64,000 nt of DNA, from positions 1-64,000 of the forward strand of contig NZ_WLYI01000022.1 of the NCBI RefSeq assembly GCF_009707515.1, in the 5' to 3' direction. This document shows positions 17,041 through 25,510 of the stretch, piece after piece. Position 1 is the stretch's first letter. Every line of letters begins with the position of its first letter. Both the position numbers and the translations under genes were made by a program. The notes below the pieces were generated by a model that was not told the origin of the DNA, ran no database searches, and saw nothing but the letters and a program-made list of their open reading frames with translations. Origin of the DNA: Pseudomonas karstica. Lineage in GTDB: Bacteria; Pseudomonadota; Gammaproteobacteria; Pseudomonadales; Pseudomonadaceae.

Positions 17041-17115
17041 CAGCCGAGACAGGAGGCTGCCAAGCAGCCCCCGAGGGCGGCCCTGAGGACGCGCATTGCA
17101 ACCTCGCACCTCGGC
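17041..17115. repeat. Degenerate interspersed repeat after the helicase gene
   Basis: GAC(G/A)CGCAT(T/C)GCA(A/G)CCTCG occurs here (17088-17106) and at 21202-21220. Self-complementary pieces (CCGAG/CTCGG) surround it. It lies between convergent genes, as REP elements usually do. Confidence 0.45.
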
Positions 17116-17124
17116 ATCCGGCGA

Positions 17125-17397
17125 CTAGGCCCGCAGGGACTGTGGCGGCACAAACGATTCCAACTCGTCCTCGATTGCCTCGATGATTCGCTCTACATCC
17201 GTAGCATTCATCACTGTGGCACAGGGGATACCCGCGATAGCGATCAGGGTTTCGCCGCTGGTTCGATCAAACAATCGTGCGATCATGCTCCCGGGCGCAT
17301 CCATACTCGCCTCAAAGCCTACTGGATGGAAATGCCAACGCATCAGCTGACAGGCGTTGGGGAATGTCACTTTATTCATGCTGCCCACCTTGTTCAT
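17125..17397 (-). CDS. DUF1652 family protein
   Basis: A 90-residue protein with the layout of the Pseudomonas-specific DUF1652 family: an N-terminal segment CQLMRWHFHPVGFEASMDAPGSM, strands ARLFDRTSGETLIAIAGIP and a C-terminal acidic helix (VERIIEAIEDELESF). AAGGAAG lies 6 nt before ATG 17397; a second in-frame ATG at 17379 is possible. The function is unknown. It is convergent with the helicase gene. Confidence 0.75.
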   Translation of the reverse strand: MNKVGSMNKVTFPNACQLMRWHFHPVGFEASMDAPGSMIARLFDRTSGETLIAIAGIPCATVMNATDVERIIEAIEDELESFVPPQSLRA

Positions 17398-17612
17398 AGA
17401 GCGCTTCCTTTAGCTCGCGGCAGGGGTCATGACCATACTGGTCCTGACCGTGGAGCGTTAAAAATAGCATTCGTTCGCATCACCATGGGTGATTTTTTGG
17501 CCCCGTTCGGCGGTTGTCATCCATTAACTTGATGTGCGTCATGCCTGGCGCAATTATTGAAGACGCCTTGAAAGTTGGGCAATCTCAAGGTTTATCAGCC
17601 TCAGAGCATTCT

Positions 17613-18437
17613 ATGGCCGACATCGCCCCAGAAGATGACTCCCTGCAAACCCAAGCCACGGGTGAGCTCGTCCTGCGCCATCACCTGTGTTGGAGGCGCC
17701 GGGACCTGGATGGGGTGATGGCGTATTACCATCCGGGTATCCAGTACCACGATTTTTTTCAGAATCGCGTAGTGGGCTTCGATGACTTGCGTGATTACCT
17801 GCGCGCCAGCATGCCTCGCGCGCCCGACGAAGCCATTGAGCACAGCGATCGTATTCGCGTTGACGGCGACACCGCGTTCATCCAGTACCGCATCACTTTG
17901 CGCGGCAGCCAAGGCCTGGTGTCGTTTCGCACCAGCGAAGCAATTACCGTACGTGATGGCTTGATCTGGCGGGTCAATGAATACGCGTCACTGGTACATG
18001 AGCAACCCACCCGTAACTCCCGCTCCCAACCTATGCGCCCGCCGGTCAGCCGACTGGGCCTGTCGCCTCAGCAGTTGAGCTATCTGGCCAACGACTTGCA
18101 GCACTACTTCGAGCAACAACAGCCTTACCTGGACCCGGACCTGGACTTGCAACGGGTGGCCAAGGAATGTGGATATAGCCGCAATCAAATTTCTTACCTG
18201 TTGAATCAGGTACTGGGGCAGAGCTTTTATCGCTACGTCAACCAGGCACGCCTGCAACATTTGCTCGCGGCCCTGGACAAGGCCGCGCCGCCGATTCGTA
18301 TCGATGAGCAGGCCTTTGCTGCCGGCTTCAATTCCCTGTCGGCGTTCTATCGTTGCTTCCGCCAGCACACGGGCCTGTCGCCCAAGGCTTACGTCAAACA
18401 AATTTCTCTGCGTGCACGCGCGCAAGACACTCCCTGA
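17613..18437 (+). CDS. AraC-type regulator with an N-terminal NTF2/SnoaL-like domain
   Basis: A 274-residue protein. Residues about 12-120 resemble the NTF2/SnoaL-like fold (RHHLCWRRRDLDGVMAYYHP near the start, TSEAITVRDGLIWRVNEYAS near the end). The C-terminal 110 residues are an AraC/XylS double helix-turn-helix (VAKECGYSRNQISYLLNQVLGQSFYRYVNQ; AFAAGFNSLSAFYRCFRQHTGLSPKAY). An open frame extends upstream to 17514 and includes ATG 17541; the true start is uncertain because no strong ribosome site is visible. It precedes an amine oxidase gene by 47 nt in the same direction and probably regulates it. Confidence 0.75.
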   Translation: MADIAPEDDSLQTQATGELVLRHHLCWRRRDLDGVMAYYHPGIQYHDFFQNRVVGFDDLRDYLRASMPRAPDEAIEHSDRIRVDGDTAFIQYRITLRGSQGLVSFRTSEAITVRDGLIWRVNEYASLVHEQPTRNSRSQPMRPPVSRLGLSPQQLSYLANDLQHYFEQQQPYLDPDLDLQRVAKECGYSRNQISYLLNQVLGQSFYRYVNQARLQHLLAALDKAAPPIRIDEQAFAAGFNSLSAFYRCFRQHTGLSPKAYVKQISLRARAQDTP

Positions 18438-18484
18438 GGCCGGGGACTAGGATCACACCATCGACGTCAAGGGTGGGGGTCAGT

Positions 18485-19891
18485 ATGCCGGCATGGGGCA
18501 CTATCAGTTTATGGATGGACCAGTTGGATGAGTCACTCGTGGCACGGCCATGCCTGGAGCAGGACCTGGACCTCGACGTGGCCATCATCGGCGCTGGCTA
18601 TACCGGGTTATGGACCGCCTATTACCTCAAGCGCCAGGCGCCTGAGCTAAAGATTGCCATTATTGAGGCGCAAACCGCTGGTTTTGGCGCTTCGGGCCGA
18701 AATGGTGGTTGGTTGATGGGCAATCTGCTGGGGGAGGAGCGTTTGTTGGCAAGCTTGCCCCCCGAGCAACGCCGCGCATCGTTCGACTTGCTGCACGGCA
18801 TCCCCGATGAGGTAGCCCAGGTGGTCGAACGCGAAAGCATCGCCTGTGACTACCGCAAGGGCGGGGTGCTGTACTGTGCCGCCCGTTATCCGGAGCAGGA
18901 AACGAGCCTGCGCCAGTACCTCAATAAGCTCCATGCCCAAGGCCTCACCGAAGCCGATTACCGCTGGCTGGACCCTCGGCAACTGGCCGAGCAGATCCGT
19001 ATCGCCAAGCCGTACGGCGGCATCTACGCACCCCATGTCGCGACGATTCACCCGGCCAAACTGGTGCGGGGCCTGGCACGGGTGGTGGAACAGAGGGGGG
19101 TCAAGGTCTATGAAAACAGCCCGGTGACTCACTGGCAGTCTGGCAGCTTGCGCACCGACAAGGCGCTGGTCCGTGCCCGATGGGTGGTGCCGGCGGTCGA
19201 GGGCTATGCCACGACCTTGGCGCCGTTGGGGCGTTACCAACTGCCGGTACAAAGCCTGATCGTCGCCACTGAGCCGTTGCCCACCAGTACCTGGGACGAA
19301 ATCGGCCTGAACCGGGGCCAGGCTTTTAGTGAAAGCAGCCGACAGGTCACCTATGGCCAGCGTTCGGCGGACAATCGACTGGTGTTCGGTGCCCGGGGCG
19401 GCTATCAGTTTGCTGGCAAATTGCGTCATGACTTCGACCTGACCGACAGCGAAGTGGAGCTGCGCCGTTACCTGTTCGGCGCATTGTTTCCCCAGCTCAA
19501 GAACGTCCGTATCACACACGCCTGGGGTGGCAACCTGGGCATGTCCCGGCGCTTCAGGCCGCACATGCTTTGTGATCACCCATCGGGCATTGCCTTGTCC
19601 GGGGGGTATGGCGGTGAAGGCGTGGGAGCCAGCAACCTCGGCGGCCGGACCCTGGCGGACATGATCCTGGGCCTCGACACACCGCTGGTCCGCCAACCTT
19701 GGGTCATTCCCCAGGGCAATCTCGACGAGCTCAAGGCCTGGGAACCGGAACCCTGCCGCTGGCTGGGCTACAACGCGATCATTCGCAGCTTTGTCCACGA
19801 AGACCAGACCCTGGCCAACCCCAATACCCCACCCTGGCGCCGCCGCTTGGCCAGTGGGGTCGCCGGGTTTATGGAAGGTTTCATGCACTGA
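18485..19891 (+). CDS. FAD-dependent amine oxidoreductase (DAO family, PuuB-like)
   Basis: A 468-residue protein. The FAD dinucleotide-binding motif VAIIGAGYTGLWTAYYLK is at about residues 33-50, followed by the DAO-family second motif (GFGASGRNGGWLMG) and a C-terminal GGYGGEGVGASNLGGRT that contacts FAD. This pattern fits gamma-glutamylputrescine oxidase-like and related amine oxidases. Its neighbours, an AraC-type regulator before it and a polyamine-binding protein after it, support an amine or polyamine substrate. ATG 18485 is chosen by homology; ATG 18515 (MDQLDES) is an alternative. Confidence 0.8.
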   Translation: MPAWGTISLWMDQLDESLVARPCLEQDLDLDVAIIGAGYTGLWTAYYLKRQAPELKIAIIEAQTAGFGASGRNGGWLMGNLLGEERLLASLPPEQRRASFDLLHGIPDEVAQVVERESIACDYRKGGVLYCAARYPEQETSLRQYLNKLHAQGLTEADYRWLDPRQLAEQIRIAKPYGGIYAPHVATIHPAKLVRGLARVVEQRGVKVYENSPVTHWQSGSLRTDKALVRARWVVPAVEGYATTLAPLGRYQLPVQSLIVATEPLPTSTWDEIGLNRGQAFSESSRQVTYGQRSADNRLVFGARGGYQFAGKLRHDFDLTDSEVELRRYLFGALFPQLKNVRITHAWGGNLGMSRRFRPHMLCDHPSGIALSGGYGGEGVGASNLGGRTLADMILGLDTPLVRQPWVIPQGNLDELKAWEPEPCRWLGYNAIIRSFVHEDQTLANPNTPPWRRRLASGVAGFMEGFMH

Positions 19892-20083
19892 GTTGCATCA
19901 ATCACTACAGGTATGAGCATCACTGCGTTGATGTTGACCGCCAACAGCACCGGTACCCAGGAAGTCATGCGCAAGACCTGTGCCCCGAGGCTGCAAGCTT
20001 CAAGACTCAAATTCAAAGCTTTCTGCTGTGCCTTTTGATCCCCTGCCATAAAAACAGTCTTATAACCGCCAGGAAATCGAACC

Positions 20084-21163
20084 ATGAAACCCATTGCCCT
20101 GTTGCCCTTGTTGTTGATGGCCTCTCTCAGCCAGGCCGCCGAGACGGTGAAGATCTACAACTGGTCGGATTACATCGCCCCGAACACCACGAAGAACTTC
20201 CAGAAAGCTACCGGTATCGCTTTCACCTACGATGTATACGACAGCAACGAAACCCTCGATGGCAAGTTGATGACGGGCAAGTCCGGTTACGATGTGGTAT
20301 TCCCGTCCAACCATTTCATGGCCCGGCAAATCCAGGGTGGGGCGCTGAAAAAGCTGGACAAGAGCCAGTTGCCCAACTGGAAAAACCTCAACCCGGTACT
20401 GCTCAAGGCCCTGGAAACCAACGACCCGGGTAATGCTCACGGCTTCCCGTACCTGTGGGGCAGCACCGGTATTGGCTACAACATCGATAAGGTCAAGGCC
20501 GTACTGGGGGACAATGCCCCCGTGGATTCGTGGGACCTGATCTTCAAGCCCGAATACATGGAAAAACTACAGCAGTGCGGGGTCGCCATTCTCGATAACG
20601 GCCCTGAACTGTTGCCGGCTGCGCTGAATTATCTGGGTTTGCCCCATCACAGCAAAAAAGCCGAGGATTACAAGAAGGCCGAAGCGCTGCTGATGACCGT
20701 GCGGCCTTATGTCAGCTACTTCCACTCCTCGAAATACACCAGCGACCTGGCCAACGGCAATATCTGCGTGGCTGTCGGTTTTTCCGGCGACATCCTCCAG
20801 GCTGAAAGCCGTGCCAAGGAAGCCAGGAACGGGGTGAGCATCGGCTACAACATCCCCAAGGAAGGCGCCGCCATCTGGTTCGACATGGTAGCCATGCCGG
20901 CTGATGCCCCGAATGAAAAGGCCGGTTATGCGTTTATGAACTACCTGCTGCGCCCGGAGGTGATGGCCAGTATCACCAACCACGTGCACTACGCCAATGG
21001 CAACGCCGCAGCCGACAGGCTGGTGGATCCGGCGATCAAGAGCGACACCAAGGTCTACCCGAGTCCGGAAATGATGGGCAAATTGTTTGCCCTGGAAGCG
21101 ATGCCGCTGAACATCGACCGGACTCGCACACGGGTGTGGAACACCATTCGTACCGGTCGATAG
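20084..21163 (+). CDS. Polyamine ABC transporter substrate-binding protein (PotF/SpuD-like)
   Basis: A 359-residue periplasmic protein with a signal peptide (MKPIALLPLLLMASLSQA, residues 1-18) and the PotD/PotF start of the mature protein (VKIYNWSDYIAPNT). The aromatic and acidic residues lining polyamine pockets are present (WSDY, YDSNET, WGSTGIGYN). CCAGGAAAT precedes ATG 20084. No permease or ATPase genes follow, so this is an orphan binding protein that must use a transporter elsewhere, or act in sensing. The preceding amine oxidase gene would degrade the imported amine. Confidence 0.88.
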   Translation: MKPIALLPLLLMASLSQAAETVKIYNWSDYIAPNTTKNFQKATGIAFTYDVYDSNETLDGKLMTGKSGYDVVFPSNHFMARQIQGGALKKLDKSQLPNWKNLNPVLLKALETNDPGNAHGFPYLWGSTGIGYNIDKVKAVLGDNAPVDSWDLIFKPEYMEKLQQCGVAILDNGPELLPAALNYLGLPHHSKKAEDYKKAEALLMTVRPYVSYFHSSKYTSDLANGNICVAVGFSGDILQAESRAKEARNGVSIGYNIPKEGAAIWFDMVAMPADAPNEKAGYAFMNYLLRPEVMASITNHVHYANGNAAADRLVDPAIKSDTKVYPSPEMMGKLFALEAMPLNIDRTRTRVWNTIRTGR

Positions 21164-21165
21164 GC

Positions 21166-21238
21166 TGTAGCCGCTGACGAGGTATGAAGGGCGCTCCTGC
21201 GGACACGCATCGCAGCCTCGTCTCTCGACGCGGCTACA
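21166..21238. repeat. REP-like element with 9-bp terminal inverted repeats
   Basis: TGTAGCCGC (21166-21174) and GCGGCTACA (21230-21238) are perfect inverted copies bounding a 55-nt interior that contains the 19-mer shared with 17088-17106. It starts two bases after the polyamine-binding protein gene and can fold into a long stem. It may also terminate that transcript. Confidence 0.6.
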
Positions 21239-21627
21239 AGATTATTAAGAGTTATGGCTTTTTAATATTGACAATGACACGGTGGCACTTTCTTAGTGCG
21301 TCCAGTCAATACATTGGATCCATTCGGATTGCTGGGAGTGAACGGATTAACACTTAAGGTTTTAGTAGTATTTAATATTTAAATACCGGCGTGCTCTGGT
21401 TTTATTCAATGAGGGCTCAAGACTAAGGGATATAGAGTGTTATTTGCTCGTGTTTGCAGGTGTCGTTGATCCAGCACATTTATACCGTGAAAAAAGTGCT
21501 GGACGGTTGATTTCATATTGTGTCAGTTTTCTTTCGCCTTCATAAGAGGCGAGTGATAGGACGATCTCGCCAGAGATGGTCGCTGTCGGACAAAAACTGT
21601 TCCACTTGCAAACAAGGAAGTACGTTT
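21239..21627 (+). promoter_or_regulatory. AT-rich promoter and leader region of aprA
   Basis: About 390 nt without a gene. It is much more AT-rich than its surroundings (notably 21240-21420), and TTGACA at about 21269 could be a -35 element. The ribosome site reads CAAGGAAG (21613-21620), which resembles the CANGGA RsmA/RsmE target; aprA translation is known to be repressed through such sites by the Gac/Rsm pathway in fluorescent pseudomonads. Confidence 0.45.
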
Positions 21628-23076
21628 ATGTCAAAAGTAAAAGACAAAGCTATTGTATCGGCGGCTCAAGCAAGTACTGCCTATACGCAAATCGATAGCT
21701 TTAGCCATCAGTATGATCGTGGCGGTAATCTCACGGTCAATGGCAAACCCTCCTTCACGGTCGATCAGGCCGCCGACCACCTGTTACGCGAAAACGCGGC
21801 TTATCAGGACGTTGACGGCAATGGAAGGATTGACCTGACCTACACCTTCCTGACCTCGGCATCCTCGGCGACCATGAACAAACATGGCATCACCGGGTTC
21901 AGCCAGTTCAATGCCACGCAGAAAGCACAGGCCGCACTGGCCATGCAATCCTGGGCGGATGTGGCCAATGTCACCTTCACCGAGAAAGCTTCGGGTGGCG
22001 ACTTCCACATGACCTTTGGCAATTACAGTGGGGGCCAGGACGGCGCCGCTGCCTTTGCCTACCTACCGGGAACCAATGAGAAGTACAACGTGACGGGCAC
22101 GGATGGTACCTCCTGGTACCTGACCAACAACAGCTACACGGCCAACGTCAATCCTGGGCTGAACAACTACGGTCGCCAGACCCTGACCCATGAGATCGGC
22201 CATACCCTGGGCCTGGATCATCCTGGCGACTACAACGCCGGGACCGGCAACCCCTCCTACAATGACGCGGACTACGGACAGGACACCCGTGGCTACAGCG
22301 TCATGAGTTACTGGAGTGAGAGCAACACCGACCAGAACTTCACCAAAGGCGGCGTAGAGGCTTATTCTTCCGGTCCGCTGATCGACGACATCGCCGCGAT
22401 CCAGAAGCTCTACGGCACCAACTACGCAACCCGTTCCGGTGACACTACCTACGGTTTCAACTCCAATACCGGGCGTGATTTCCTCAGCGCCACCTCGAAT
22501 GCCGACAAGCTGGTGTTCTCGGTATGGGACGGTGGTGGCAACGACACCCTGGACTTCTCCGGCTTCACCCAAAACCAGAAAATCAACCTCAATGAGGCCT
22601 CGTTCTCTGACGTTGGCGGCCTGGTTGGCAATATTTCCATTGCCAAGGGCGTAACGGTCGAAAATGCCATTGGCGGTTCCGGCAGTGACCTGTTGATCGG
22701 TAATGCCGCCGCTAACACCCTCAAGGGCGGTGCCGGCAACGACATCATCTTCGGCGGTGACGGTGCGGACAAACTGTGGGGTGGTGCGGGTTCGGACACT
22801 TTTGTGTTCGGTGCCAGCTCCGACTCCACGCCGGGCGCGGCGGATCAGATCCTGGACTTCATGTCGGGTTCGGACAAGATCGACCTGACCGGTATCACCC
22901 AAGGCTTTGGCCTGAGCTTCGTGAATGCGTTTACCGGGAATGCCGGCGATGCGGTGCTCAGCTACGCCTCGGGTAGCAACCTGGGCACGCTGGCCGTGGA
23001 CTTCTCCGGGCACGGGGTGGCGGATTTCCTCGTCACGACCGTAGGTCAGGCCGCGGTCAGCGACATCGTGGCTTGA
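21628..23076 (+). CDS. aprA: Serralysin-type extracellular alkaline metalloprotease
   Basis: A 482-residue secreted zinc protease. The start at 21628 (MSKVKDKAIV) follows AAGGAAG by 7 nt; an open upstream extension is not expected. The zinc motif is HEIGHTLGLDH with His188, Glu189, His192 and His198, and the Met-turn SVMSYW is at 224-229 with Tyr228. RTX calcium-binding nonapeptides are at about residues 350-400 (GGSGSDLLIGN; GGAGNDIIFGGDGADKLWGGAGSDTF in pieces). The C-terminus DIVA is the type I secretion signal, with no N-terminal signal peptide. Export is by aprDEF downstream and inhibition by the adjacent inh. This is the AprX-type protease of milk-spoilage strains. Confidence 0.96.
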   Translation: MSKVKDKAIVSAAQASTAYTQIDSFSHQYDRGGNLTVNGKPSFTVDQAADHLLRENAAYQDVDGNGRIDLTYTFLTSASSATMNKHGITGFSQFNATQKAQAALAMQSWADVANVTFTEKASGGDFHMTFGNYSGGQDGAAAFAYLPGTNEKYNVTGTDGTSWYLTNNSYTANVNPGLNNYGRQTLTHEIGHTLGLDHPGDYNAGTGNPSYNDADYGQDTRGYSVMSYWSESNTDQNFTKGGVEAYSSGPLIDDIAAIQKLYGTNYATRSGDTTYGFNSNTGRDFLSATSNADKLVFSVWDGGGNDTLDFSGFTQNQKINLNEASFSDVGGLVGNISIAKGVTVENAIGGSGSDLLIGNAAANTLKGGAGNDIIFGGDGADKLWGGAGSDTFVFGASSDSTPGAADQILDFMSGSDKIDLTGITQGFGLSFVNAFTGNAGDAVLSYASGSNLGTLAVDFSGHGVADFLVTTVGQAAVSDIVA

Positions 23077-23181
23077 TGTCAGGGTAAAAAATACAAGTGT
23101 AAAGGAGAGCGGCGCACACGCGCTGCTCTCTGCCCAGGCTCCAGCCCGCAATCGGGCGATGGAGCAGGAAAGGACGCGCCC

Positions 23182-23550
23182 ATGAAGCAATATCACACCG
23201 CAGCCCGACGGGTTTTCCAGGGGGTGCTTATGTCGGCAGGAGCCACAGCCATGGCAAGCAGTCTGGTTTTACCCACTACCGCACAACTGGCGGGGCACTG
23301 GCAATTGCGCCAGCAAGAGCAGGTTTGCCCGCTGGACCTCATTGAAAACGCCAGCGCCCTGGGCGGTGACGTGGAATGCGCTGGCCGTTGGCTCGGGGAA
23401 AAACCTTCGAGTTGGTTGCCTACACCAGACGGCATCTGGCTGATGAATGTCGAAGGTACTGGCATTACGCACTTGAACCGCCAGAAAGAAGATGAATACG
23501 TAGGTCGGACCCAATCTGGAGGCGTCCTTATATTAAGGCGCGCACCTTGA
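23182..23550 (+). CDS. inh: Periplasmic inhibitor of alkaline metalloprotease
   Basis: A 122-residue protein of the Inh/AprI family, which plugs the serralysin active site with its N-terminal strand and protects the periplasm. It has an N-terminal hydrophobic export segment (about residues 10-28), a mature beta-barrel domain with GHWQLRQQ and two cysteines (Cys49, Cys66) that form the family disulfide. GGAAAGGA precedes ATG 23182. It lies between aprA and aprD, the classical position. Confidence 0.9.
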   Translation: MKQYHTAARRVFQGVLMSAGATAMASSLVLPTTAQLAGHWQLRQQEQVCPLDLIENASALGGDVECAGRWLGEKPSSWLPTPDGIWLMNVEGTGITHLNRQKEDEYVGRTQSGGVLILRRAP

Positions 23551-23662
23551 ACACTGCACGTGGATAAGTTTCGCGCTATATCGTTATAACCAGCGCCGTT
23601 GTATCGACGGATAAAAAGAGTGCGCAGAGCACCGATATATTAGTTTGTCTGTCACTTTTAAC

Positions 23663-23678
23663 ACCCCGCAGGGGTTTT
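23663..23678 (+). terminator. Short hairpin plus T-run between inh and aprD
   Basis: ACCCC-GCA-GGGGT forms a 5-bp stem followed by TTTT. It is a weak candidate intrinsic terminator that could set a lower level of exporter than of protease mRNA. Confidence 0.4.
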
Positions 23679-23755
23679 GATAGTTTGCCTGCTCCCCTCA
23701 TCGGGACGCCCGGCAAACTATTGTGCGCATTTCAGCTCAGGGAAGATTAAGCAAT

Positions 23756-25510
23756 ATGGCGAAGACCACTCCCGCTGCACCACTGTTTAAAGCGCTTGGC
23801 GATTATAAGAATATCCTGATCAGCATTGGCTGCTTCACGGCCCTGATCAATGTGCTGATGCTGGTGCCCTCGATTTATATGCTGCAAGTGTACGACCGCG
23901 TCCTGTCTTCCCAGAACGAAACTACCCTGGTCATGTTGACCCTGATGGTGGTCGGGTTCTTTGCCTTTATTGGCGTATTGGAAGTGATCCGCAGCTTTAT
24001 CGTGATCCGTATCGGCAGCCAGTTGGAGCGTCGTTTCAACCTGCGGGTCTACAAGGCTGCCTTCGAACGCAACCTGCAACGAGGCGAGGGGCATGCCGGG
24101 CAGTCCTTGGGGGACTTGACCCAGATCCGCCAATTCATCACGGGGCCTGCGCTGTTCGCTTTTTTCGATGCGCCGTGGTTCCCGATCTACCTGTTTGTGA
24201 TTTTCCTGTTCAATGTCTGGCTCGGCGTGCTCGCCACTGCCGGGGCGGTGCTGCTGATTGCCCTGGCATGCCTCAATGAATACCTGACCAAAAAGCCACT
24301 GGGCGAGGCCAGCAGCTACTCGCAGCAGTCCACTCAACTGGCGACCAGCCACCTGCATAACGCTGAAACCATCCAGGCCATGGGCATGCTCGGTGCCTTG
24401 CGCAAGCGCTGGTTCCAGGTGCACTCGCGGTTTCTCGGCTTACAGAACAAGGCCAGCGACACTGGTTCGATCATCAGTTCCCTGAGTAAGAGCTTGCGCC
24501 TATGCCTGCAATCCCTGGTGCTGGGCCTGGGTGCGTTGCTGGTGATCAAGGGTGACATGAGCGCCGGGATGATGATCGCCGGCTCCATCCTGATGGGCCG
24601 GGTGTTGAGCCCCATCGATCAGTTGATTGCTGTATGGAAACAATGGAGCTCGGCCAAGCTGGCCTATCAGCGCCTGGATGGCCTGCTGCGCGAGTTCCCG
24701 CCCGAAGGCGAACAGATGGCGTTGCCGGCGCCCAAGGGCCACGTGAGTTTTGAGCAGGTCAGCGCTGGGCCTGCGGGGCGACGCATGGCGACCCTGCATC
24801 AGGTCAGCTTCAGCCTGGCGGCCGGAGAGGTGCTGGGTGTGCTGGGGGCTTCCGGCTCCGGAAAATCCACCCTGGCTCGGGTACTGGTGGGCGTCTGGCC
24901 GACCCTGGCCGGCACTGTGCGCCTGGACGGTGCGGACATTCACCGCTGGGACCGTGACGATCTTGGCCCGCATATCGGTTACTTGCCCCAGGACATCGAA
25001 CTGTTCAGCGGCAGCATCGCCGACAACATTGCGCGTTTTCGCGAAGCCGATCCCGAGCAGGTGGTGCTGGCTGCCCAACAAGCCGGTGTGCACGAGCTGA
25101 TCCTGCGCTTGCCTCACGGCTACGACACCGTTTTGGGTGACGACGGCAGCGGCTTGTCCGGCGGCCAGAAGCAACGGGTGGCCCTGGCCCGGGCGCTGTA
25201 TGGCAACCCTCGGCTGATCGTGCTCGATGAGCCCAACTCCAACCTCGACACCGTGGGCGAAGCCGCGCTGGCCAGTGCCATCGTGCAGATGAAAGCCCAG
25301 GGCAGCAGCGTGATCCTGGTGACTCATCGTTCTTCGGCCCTGGCCCAGGCCGACAAGTTGCTGGTGCTCAACGAAGGGCGCTTGCAAGCGTTCGGCCCGA
25401 GTCAGGATGTGCTGCGAGCATTGTCCGGTCAGCAACAAGAAGCGCCGCGTGAAAAGGCTGGGGTCAGCCTCAGCCGTCAGTATCAAGCCGCAAGGAATCC
25501 AGGCGCATGA
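23756..25510 (+). CDS. aprD: Type I secretion ABC transporter, permease/ATPase
   Basis: A 584-residue inner-membrane ABC exporter of the AprD/PrtD/LipB family. Five or six transmembrane helices lie in residues about 20-310. The ATPase domain has Walker A GASGSGKST (Lys370), signature LSGGQKQR and Walker B LIVLDEP. The start at 23756 (MAKTTPAAPLFK) is set by homology. Its stop overlaps the aprE start in an ATGA, so translation is coupled. It powers export of AprA and probably the lipase at 31446. Confidence 0.95.
   Translation: MAKTTPAAPLFKALGDYKNILISIGCFTALINVLMLVPSIYMLQVYDRVLSSQNETTLVMLTLMVVGFFAFIGVLEVIRSFIVIRIGSQLERRFNLRVYKAAFERNLQRGEGHAGQSLGDLTQIRQFITGPALFAFFDAPWFPIYLFVIFLFNVWLGVLATAGAVLLIALACLNEYLTKKPLGEASSYSQQSTQLATSHLHNAETIQAMGMLGALRKRWFQVHSRFLGLQNKASDTGSIISSLSKSLRLCLQSLVLGLGALLVIKGDMSAGMMIAGSILMGRVLSPIDQLIAVWKQWSSAKLAYQRLDGLLREFPPEGEQMALPAPKGHVSFEQVSAGPAGRRMATLHQVSFSLAAGEVLGVLGASGSGKSTLARVLVGVWPTLAGTVRLDGADIHRWDRDDLGPHIGYLPQDIELFSGSIADNIARFREADPEQVVLAAQQAGVHELILRLPHGYDTVLGDDGSGLSGGQKQRVALARALYGNPRLIVLDEPNSNLDTVGEAALASAIVQMKAQGSSVILVTHRSSALAQADKLLVLNEGRLQAFGPSQDVLRALSGQQQEAPREKAGVSLSRQYQAARNPGA

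Noticed and set aside
18647..19888. A 413-codon frame antisense to the FAD oxidoreductase gene
   Set aside because: The forward frame has complete FAD-binding motifs; the antisense protein is low-complexity-like with no motif.
22680..22800. Tandem GG-rich repeats considered as a DNA repeat or CRISPR
   Set aside because: They encode RTX calcium-binding nonapeptides of AprA and are irregular at DNA level. No CRISPR array with spacers occurs in the window.
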